From positions 1 to 64,000 of the forward strand of contig JALHMZ010000005.1 of NCBI GenBank assembly GCA_022843785.1: a DNA stretch of 64,000 nt, given 5' to 3'. Source of the stretch: Nitrospira sp. (GTDB lineage Bacteria; Nitrospirota; Nitrospiria; Nitrospirales; Nitrospiraceae). Under the pieces are notes generated by a model that had not been told where the DNA came from, did not search any database, and saw only the letters and a list, made by a program, of their open reading frames with translations. Each line of letters starts with the position of its first letter. The first letter of the stretch is position 1. This document shows, piece after piece, positions 58,344 through 64,000 of the stretch. The translations under genes were made by a program, and so were the position numbers.

Positions 58344-60461
58344 TTACCCGCCCGCTTGATCCTTCGCACCGCCTTCGGCCGGTGCCGGCATGGTTTCTTT
58401 TCGGCTCAGCCGGATCTTGCCTTGCTTGTCGATCTCCAACACCTTCACGAGGATCTGATCGCCTTCGGCCACTTCGTCAGACACGGCCTTGACGCGATGG
58501 TGGGCCAACTGCGAGATATGCACCAATCCGTCCGTCCCCGGCAGCACTTCGACGAAGGCACCGAAGTCCATGATCTTCCGGACCGTACCCATATAGACTT
58601 TCCCGATTTCGACTTCCTCAGTCAGACGGCCGATGATATCCTTGGCCTTCTGTAACGACACTTCATCGGCGGATGCAATCGTGACAATTCCGGTATCCTC
58701 GATGTTGATCTTGACGCCGCAATCGGCCTGGATCCCACGGATCGTTTTCCCGCCCTGGCCGATGATGTCCCGGATCTTGTCTTGCTTGACTTTCATCGTA
58801 TAAATACGCGGCGCAAACGGCGACAGATTTTCGCGCGCGCCCGTGAGCGCTTTGGCCATATGGCTCAGAATATGGAGCCGGCCTGCACGAGCCTGCTCCA
58901 AGGCCTGCTGCATGAGTGCCATGGTGATGCCACCGATCTTGATGTCCATCTGCAGAGCCGTGACGCCGTTCTTAGTTCCGCACACTTTGAAATCCATATC
59001 GCCGAGATGGTCTTCCAATCCGAGAATATCGGACAGGATCATCACGCCGTTCCCTTCCTTGATCAATCCCATGGCAATACCGGCAACCGGTTCCTTGATC
59101 GGAACGCCCGCGTCCATCATTGCCAGCGTACCGCCGCAGACCGTGGCCATCGAGGATGAGCCGTTGGACTCCAGGATTTCCGAGACAATGCGAAGCGTGT
59201 ACGGGAAGACGTCTTTGCCCGGGATGACCGGCTTCAATGCCCGTTCGGCCAATGCGCCATGCCCGACTTCCCGCCGGCCTGGTGACCTGAGCGGCCGCGC
59301 TTCACCGACGCTGAAGGGCGGAAAATTATAATGAAGCATGAAGGTCCGCATGTACTCGCCTTCCAACGCATCAATGCGCTGTTCGTCGTCGGTGGTACCC
59401 AGCGTGACCACGGCAAGACTCTGCGTTTCACCGCGCGTGAACAGTGCCGATCCATGCGTGCGCGGTAGAACGCCCACTTCACAGGTAATCGGCCGGATGT
59501 CCGAAGGGCCTCGGCCGTCCGCACGAGAACCTTTTTCAAGAATCATGTTCCGGACTTCCGTGTACTCCAGTCCATGGAACACGATCTTGATGTGCCGTTC
59601 ACTTGTGGGCGCTTCCGGATTCTTGAGCTTTTCAACTGCCTCCGCCAACACCTGATCCAACCGTTCCTGGCGCGCCGCTTTGTTAGGAATCATGATCGCG
59701 TCGCGAATAGGCTGCGCGACCATCTCTTTGACCTTCGCCGCGAGCGTCGGATCGATGGCTTCGACCTTTACCACGCGCTTCTTGTTCCCGACTTTCGCGG
59801 CCAATTCAGCAATCTTGGCAACGATCTTCTTGATCTCGGCATGCGCCAATTCGAGCGCCTGCAGCATCATCGCTTCCGACAATTCGTTGGCCCCCGCTTC
59901 GACCATCATGATGGCATCAGCGGTGCCGGCTACGACCAGATTCAGCTCGCTTTTCTCCATGGTTTCGAGATCGGGGTTCACAACAAACTGCCCGTTCACC
60001 CGGCCAATCTTGATGCCGGCAATTGGCCCTTGAAACGGGATGTTCGAGATGGAGAGCGCAGCGGAGGCGGCCGTGATGCTGATGACGTCGGAGGACCCGG
60101 TCTTGTCGGCAGAGAGCACCGAGGCGATCACTTGGGTTTCGAAATAATACCCTTCGGGAAACAGAGGGCGAAGCGGGCGATCGATCAAGCGGCTGGTGAG
60201 AACCTCCTTCTCCGACGGCCGTCCTTCACGCTTGAAATACCCCCCGGGTATTTTTCCTGCCGCGTATGTTTTCTCCTGATAATCGACCGTGAGTGGAAGA
60301 AAGTCGATCCCCGGCTTGGCTGTCTGCGCAGCCACAGCGGTTGCCAAGATCACCGTGTCCCCGTAGGAGGCCCAGATGGATCCGTCTGCCTGTTTGGCAA
60401 CACGACCGGTTTCCAGCCGGAGTATCCGGCCGGCTATCTCGATTTCAACTGTCTGTACCAT
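58344..60461 (-). CDS. pnp: Polyribonucleotide nucleotidyltransferase (PNPase)
   Basis: A product of 705 residues for 3'-5' phosphorolytic RNA decay. Two RNase PH domains (first with FFPLF-like DRPLRPLFPEGY; second with GRREVGHGALAERAL and ESNGSSSMATVCGG) are followed by KH (DIIGQGGKTIRGI) and S1 (GTVRKIMDFGAFVEV). The C-terminal tail is Ala/Gly-rich. The large plus-strand ORF opposite its start is a shadow. It is downstream of rpsO with a structured spacer. Confidence 0.97.
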   Translation of the reverse strand: MVQTVEIEIAGRILRLETGRVAKQADGSIWASYGDTVILATAVAAQTAKPGIDFLPLTVDYQEKTYAAGKIPGGYFKREGRPSEKEVLTSRLIDRPLRPLFPEGYYFETQVIASVLSADKTGSSDVISITAASAALSISNIPFQGPIAGIKIGRVNGQFVVNPDLETMEKSELNLVVAGTADAIMMVEAGANELSEAMMLQALELAHAEIKKIVAKIAELAAKVGNKKRVVKVEAIDPTLAAKVKEMVAQPIRDAIMIPNKAARQERLDQVLAEAVEKLKNPEAPTSERHIKIVFHGLEYTEVRNMILEKGSRADGRGPSDIRPITCEVGVLPRTHGSALFTRGETQSLAVVTLGTTDDEQRIDALEGEYMRTFMLHYNFPPFSVGEARPLRSPGRREVGHGALAERALKPVIPGKDVFPYTLRIVSEILESNGSSSMATVCGGTLAMMDAGVPIKEPVAGIAMGLIKEGNGVMILSDILGLEDHLGDMDFKVCGTKNGVTALQMDIKIGGITMALMQQALEQARAGRLHILSHMAKALTGARENLSPFAPRIYTMKVKQDKIRDIIGQGGKTIRGIQADCGVKINIEDTGIVTIASADEVSLQKAKDIIGRLTEEVEIGKVYMGTVRKIMDFGAFVEVLPGTDGLVHISQLAHHRVKAVSDEVAEGDQILVKVLEIDKQGKIRLSRKETMPAPAEGGAKDQAGG

Positions 60462-60494
60462 TAGGGGTCTCCTCTGTTAGGTCTCACAGATGCC

Positions 60495-60616
60495 CACAGA
60501 GATAGGCTCACGAGGAAGTGTGAAGCATATGAGTGCTGAGTCATTCGCCATACCAAAACAACTCATCATTCACCGCTCACGACTGACAATCGTGTGTCAG
60601 TGAGCCTATGTCCGTG
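60495..60616 (-). promoter_or_regulatory. Long hairpin in rpsO-pnp spacer, candidate pnp leader control element
   Basis: Two 17-base arms at 60495-60511 and 60600-60616 are complementary at 15 positions (core ATAGGCTCAC/GTGAGCCTAT) and enclose 88 bases. It lies in the pnp leader on the minus strand. In E. coli a leader stem cut by RNase III allows PNPase to control its own mRNA; the same logic is plausible here but is inference. Confidence 0.5.
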
Positions 60617-60677
60617 TTCACCTGTGCGACGTCCGTTTCATGCCGCTGCGGGCGGCGCCGGGCCGCGCGGGTGCGGC

Positions 60678-60947
60678 CTACTTGCGGATACCGAGTCGAT
60701 CGATCACGGCCCGATACCGCGCCTCATCGATGCCTCGAAGATAGTCCAGCAATCGCCGTCTCCGCCCCACCAGTTGCAGCAAGCCCCGACGGGAATGGTG
60801 GTCCTTCTTGTGCGTCTTAAAATGTTCCGTGAGATACGTGATGCGGTTGGTCAGCACCGCAATCTGGACCTCCGGAGATCCGGAGTCCGTCTCATGCTGC
60901 CGATATTCCTTGATCAGTTCTGCCTTTGCTTCCTTGAGTAACGCCAT
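60678..60947 (-). CDS. rpsO: 30S ribosomal protein S15
   Basis: A product of 89 residues, the standard length, with [20 protein letters not shown] and [21 protein letters not shown]15 binds the central domain of 16S rRNA. A G+C-rich hairpin GGCCGC/GCGGCC begins at its stop codon (60661-60678), without a T-run. Usual order truB-rpsO-pnp. Confidence 0.97.
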   Translation of the reverse strand: MALLKEAKAELIKEYRQHETDSGSPEVQIAVLTNRITYLTEHFKTHKKDHHSRRGLLQLVGRRRRLLDYLRGIDEARYRAVIDRLGIRK

Positions 60948-60968
60948 GGTCTTGCTCCTCTTTCTGAT

Positions 60969-61925
60969 TCAATCCAACGACTCAATCTCCGTTAATACTT
61001 TGCGAATCCTGATCGGCCCCGCAGTGCGCGCATCATGGATGCCGATCGCAAGCAATCGCCCAGCCTGATTCTGCAACCGGACAGAAACCGGCTCGGCGGA
61101 GGCTGGCAATCGCTCCATCCCGGCGGGAGACACCGCACCGCCATGCAGCGCCAATCGAACCTGATCCTCGTTCAGCGCAAGAACCGGCAACTGGTCCAGC
61201 ACATGATCCAACCCGATTAGGTGCCTCTGCAATGTCCCGATCGCCGCTTGTGCTTCGGCCTGCGCCACGGTCAATGCGTGCTCAATCGACAACGGCCCTA
61301 CACGACGGCGTTCAAGCGCATAGAGATGTCCGCCGACGCCCAGCGCCTGTCCGATGTCGGCGCACAAGGTCCGGATGTAGGTGCCCTTTGAGCAGACGAC
61401 ATTCAAGGTCACATCCCGCCCCTCGATAGCAAGAATGTCCACCGCATGAATGACAATCGTCCGCTCCGCCCGGTCAACAGTCTCACCAGCCCTCGCTGCC
61501 TTGTAGAGCGGTCTCCCGCCCACCTTCACCGCTGAGTACATCGGCGGCATCTGCCGCTGAGGACCACGAAATCTGGCCATCGTTTCACGAAGCGCCTCTT
61601 CACGGACCGCACTCGGATCAATTCGAACAAGGACTTTACCAGTAGCATCCTGCGTGTCGGTGGTTTCACCAAGGCGCAGAATCGCGCGATACTCCTTATC
61701 CCAATCGACCAAATACTCCGAGACCCGCGTGGCACGCCCCACCAACACCGGCAAGACCCCGGTTGCCGCCGGATCGAGCGTGCCTGCATGTCCGACTTTA
61801 ACCCCTCCCAATACTGCACGCATCTTTGCCACGATATCGTGAGATGTGCAGCCGGCTTCCTTATTGATCACAAGGACTCCGTCGGCAACTGTGCTCGTCG
61901 AACTCATGTGCGTAGCAATGCTCAT
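60969..61925 (-). CDS. truB: tRNA pseudouridine-55 synthase
   Basis: Makes pseudouridine 55 in the T loop of tRNAs. A product of 318 residues from ATG 61925: GVLVINKEAGCTSHD, catalytic Asp in HAGTLDPAATGVLPV, SAVKVGGRPLYKAARAGE and CSKGTYIRTLCADIG. The C-terminal PUA-like part is present. The 42 additional residues in the track lie in rbfA. Confidence 0.96.
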   Translation of the reverse strand: MSIATHMSSTSTVADGVLVINKEAGCTSHDIVAKMRAVLGGVKVGHAGTLDPAATGVLPVLVGRATRVSEYLVDWDKEYRAILRLGETTDTQDATGKVLVRIDPSAVREEALRETMARFRGPQRQMPPMYSAVKVGGRPLYKAARAGETVDRAERTIVIHAVDILAIEGRDVTLNVVCSKGTYIRTLCADIGQALGVGGHLYALERRRVGPLSIEHALTVAQAEAQAAIGTLQRHLIGLDHVLDQLPVLALNEDQVRLALHGGAVSPAGMERLPASAEPVSVRLQNQAGRLLAIGIHDARTAGPIRIRKVLTEIESLD

Positions 61926-61929
61926 CGAC

Positions 61930-62343
61930 TTAGGATCCCGATGTCGTTCGATCTGGGCTCTCCGGCAGCGGCAGCGCACCGTCCCGCTCACCGCCCCCGT
62001 GTAATCCGTCCAATAGCCGCATAATCCGATCGCCACGCTGACCGCTGACATCTTTCTTGAAGATCACTTCCGGAAGATATCGCAGCGTCAGGCGCCGGCC
62101 CAATTCGGCCCGCACGAAACCGCTGGCCTTCGACAACCCGGCAAAGGTATCGCGCTCGGCCTGTTCCGTTTCCATCGTCGTGACGAAGACGTGGGCGATT
62201 CTCAGATCTGCCGTCAATTCGACCCCGGTCACCGTAACAGAATGCACCCGCGGATCTTTGATTTTCCGCATCAAGATATCCGCAACTTCCATCCGGATCT
62301 GATCGGCAACCCGATCCGCCCGTTTGTAAGTGGTCTTGGACAT
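61930..62343 (-). CDS. rbfA: Ribosome-binding factor A
   Basis: A 30S maturation factor of 137 residues with a KH-like fold: ADRVADQIRMEVADILMRKI, DPRVHSVTVTGVELTADLR and LRYLPEVIFKKD. The C-terminal extension (LPLPESPDRTTSGS) is variable. It stops 4 bases before truB. Confidence 0.95.
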   Translation of the reverse strand: MSKTTYKRADRVADQIRMEVADILMRKIKDPRVHSVTVTGVELTADLRIAHVFVTTMETEQAERDTFAGLSKASGFVRAELGRRLTLRYLPEVIFKKDVSGQRGDRIMRLLDGLHGGGERDGALPLPESPDRTTSGS

Positions 62344-62397
62344 TGTGCGCTGACCTGCCGCTCCATCTAATGACCGACGGCACGTATCAAGCTGCCG

Positions 62398-62679
62398 TTA
62401 TAACAATTCGAGTTTGGTTCGGACAACTTCGACTGCAGGCATGCCCTTGATGACATTCAGGGCCTGCTCAAGCACCTGGTTGACGTAGCCGCCTTCATTC
62501 GCCACACAGGCCATGCCCAAGACCGCCTTCTGCCAAAGGTCTTGTCCATCCACTTCAGCGACCGACAAATTGAATTTCCCGTGCAGCCGGTCTCTCAAAC
62601 TATGGAGCACTTGCCGTTTATCTTTGAGCGACTGACTCTCTGAAATAAACAGCTCGACGGTACAAAGTCCGACGACCAT
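62398..62679 (-). CDS. ylxP: DUF503/YlxP-family protein
   Basis: A product of 93 residues: MVVGLCTVELFISESQSLKDKR, KFNLSVAEVDGQDLWQKAVLGMACVANE, all typical of DUF503. The small ferredoxin-like fold protein is conserved between infB and rbfA in many bacteria and is linked to ribosome assembly, but its molecular role is not settled. Confidence 0.9.
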   Translation of the reverse strand: MVVGLCTVELFISESQSLKDKRQVLHSLRDRLHGKFNLSVAEVDGQDLWQKAVLGMACVANEGGYVNQVLEQALNVIKGMPAVEVVRTKLELL

Positions 62680-62697
62680 ATCAACTACCGCACAGGC

Positions 62698-64000
62698 TCA
62701 GAGCTTGGCCGCAATTTTGTCGATGGCATAGGCCTCAATGATGTCGCCGACCTTCACATCATTGAAATTCTCAACGCTCAAGCCGCATTCGTAGCCCTGC
62801 TGTACTTCTCGGACGTCGTCCTTGAAACGCCGCAACGATCCCAGCTTCCCCTGGTAGACAACAACGCTGTCTCTGATCACGCGCACCCCGGCGCTCGCGC
62901 GTGAAATCGTCCCGTCGACGACATAGGAACCGGCCACAGTTCCGGCCTTGGGAATCGTGAACACCTGGCGCACTTCGGCACGCCCCAACATACGTTCCTT
63001 GAGGGTCGGTTCAAGCAAGCCTTCCATCGCAGCTTTGATATCGGCAATGGCATCGTAAATGATGGTGTACAGCCGGATGTCGACCCCTTGCTGTTCCGCC
63101 AACGACGCGGCCTTCGGTTCCGGCCTGACATTGAAACCTATGATAATAGCCCGAGAAGCGGCGGCCAGCAGCACATCGGACTCCATGACCCCGCCCACAC
63201 CGTTATGAATGACGCGCAACTTGACGGCCTCAGTCGACAGCTTCTCCACTGACCCGGCCAAGGCCTCGGACGATCCCTGGACATCCGTCTTGATGACAAT
63301 GGCCAGCTCCTTCACCGATCCTTCCTGAATCTTTGCGAACAGGTCGTCGAGCGAGACTTTTGCAGGACCGCCCAGTTCTGCGGCTCGCCGTTTCTGGGCG
63401 CGCTCCTCGGCAATCTCTCTGGCAACCCGTTCATCCGAAACCACCTGAAACACATCCCCGGCCGACGGAACTCCAGGAAGCCCAATGACTTCGACGGGAA
63501 TGGAAGGACCGGCTTGCTGCGCCTTCACCCCTCGATCGTCGATCAGTGCCCGGACACGCCCGCTGAAGGTTCCAACCACGTAGACATCACCCACTTTGAG
63601 CGTACCGCTCTGCACCAACACAGTGGCCACCGGACCACGGCCCCGTTCGATCTTCGCTTCGATAACCGTACCCTTAGCCTGCCGATGGGGGTCAGCCTTC
63701 AGCTCAAGCACCTCGGACTGGAGCAGGATCATTTCAAGCAACGTATCCAGCCCGGTCTTCTTCTTGGCAGACACTTCCACCATGATGGTGTCGCCACCCC
63801 AGGATTCCGAAATCAGTCCGTGCTCAGAGAGCGCATTTCTTACGCGATCAGGGTTCGCTTCCGGCTTGTCGATCTTGTTCATCGCCACGATCAATTGAAC
63901 CCCGGCCGCCTTCGCATGGTGAATGGCTTCGATCGTCTGCGGCATGACTCCGTCATCCGCGGCTACAACCAAAATAACGATGTCGGTGACTTTCGCACCA
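62698..64000 (-). CDS. infB: Translation initiation factor IF-2, C-terminal part (cut by right edge)
   Basis: The frame remains open to the right edge (434 codons seen). The visible part begins within the GTPase domain ([22 protein letters not shown]) with G4 MNKID and G5-like [10 protein letters not shown], then domains II, III ([17 protein letters not shown]) and the fMet-tRNA-binding C2 domain ([20 protein letters not shown]). The N-terminal region and Walker A lie beyond the window. Confidence 0.97.
   Translation of the reverse strand, partial: GAKVTDIVILVVAADDGVMPQTIEAIHHAKAAGVQLIVAMNKIDKPEANPDRVRNALSEHGLISESWGGDTIMVEVSAKKKTGLDTLLEMILLQSEVLELKADPHRQAKGTVIEAKIERGRGPVATVLVQSGTLKVGDVYVVGTFSGRVRALIDDRGVKAQQAGPSIPVEVIGLPGVPSAGDVFQVVSDERVAREIAEERAQKRRAAELGGPAKVSLDDLFAKIQEGSVKELAIVIKTDVQGSSEALAGSVEKLSTEAVKLRVIHNGVGGVMESDVLLAAASRAIIIGFNVRPEPKAASLAEQQGVDIRLYTIIYDAIADIKAAMEGLLEPTLKERMLGRAEVRQVFTIPKAGTVAGSYVVDGTISRASAGVRVIRDSVVVYQGKLGSLRRFKDDVREVQQGYECGLSVENFNDVKVGDIIEAYAIDKIAAKL

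Noticed and set aside
58344-60461. Possible frameshift in pnp near PLRSPGRREVGHG
   Set aside because: The flanking motifs are in one frame and the segment matches the expected PLRGPGRREIGHG-like motif, so the gene is intact.
59574-60464. 296 aa plus-strand ORF
   Set aside because: Antisense to pnp; no ribosome site and no family resemblance.
60661-60678. Terminator hairpin directly after rpsO
   Set aside because: The G+C-rich stem overlaps the stop codon and has no T-run; pnp is expected to be on the same transcript.

Overview
The window looks like a chromosome segment of a Nitrospira-type bacterium (phylum Nitrospirota). This rests on overall protein character, moderately high GC, a complete diderm gene set (LPS-type glycosyltransferases, type IV pilus minor pilins, lipoproteins), the use of citramalate synthase for isoleucine precursors, and recurring intergenic repeats I associate from memory with Nitrospira. 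No database search was possible, so the genus call is an inference. Nearly all genes are on the minus strand. Two plus-strand blocks (about 9.3-12.6 kb and 49.5-55.5 kb) and one small plus-strand regulator (36.4 kb) interrupt this.

Region 1 (1-9.0 kb, accessory). A large secreted RHS/YD-repeat protein (2562-6242) is preceded, with a 4-base ATGA overlap, by a secreted IPT/TIG plus beta-sandwich-repeat protein. It is followed by a small immunity candidate, then an orphan RHS tip with a different cysteine-rich C-terminus, a secreted HEAT-like protein, a short RHS remnant, and an IS3-family element that runs off the left edge. This has the layout of a polymorphic-toxin locus that accumulates displaced tips.

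Region 2 (9.25-12.6 kb, plus strand). A strong sigma70-like promoter drives a GT2 glycosyltransferase, a four-helix-bundle (23S rRNA IVP family) gene bracketed by inverted repeats, a LAB_N membrane protein and an ArnT/PMT-type transferase: an envelope glycan or lipid A modification cluster. A structured intergenic repeat separates it from a PAP2 phosphatase.

Region 3 (12.8-20.8 kb, minus strand). PAP2 phosphatase, a TolB-like lipoprotein, an M1-like metallopeptidase and a tandem-receiver response regulator are followed upstream by ftsY, ybeY and phoH.

Region 4 (20.8-36.7 kb). Two separate minor-pilin sets are present (FimT/PilV/PilW/PilX with PilY1 and a small partner; GspH/PilV-like/PilW-like/PilX-like with a PilB/GspE ATPase), then prepilin peptidase PilD and a LuxR-type HTH protein on the opposite strand.

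Region 5 (36.7-41.4 kb). rlmB, cysS, a DedA protein, surE, tRNA-Pro(GGG) with its terminator, a MerR regulator and ihfA.

Region 6 (41.4-49.5 kb). An amino-acid operon: aminotransferase, hom, thrC, an apgM-like protein that may stand in for homoserine kinase, lysC and cimA, behind a near-consensus promoter.

Region 7 (49.5-55.5 kb, plus strand). pdxJ, bifunctional nnr, tsaE, lapA-like and mutS; the last four overlap one another.

Region 8 (55.5-64 kb). Two small secreted proteins of unknown function, then the translation and RNA cluster infB (cut by the right edge), ylxP, rbfA, truB, rpsO, pnp and an M16 peptidase. A long imperfect hairpin lies in the rpsO-pnp spacer.

No CRISPR array, rRNA or phage structural gene was seen.
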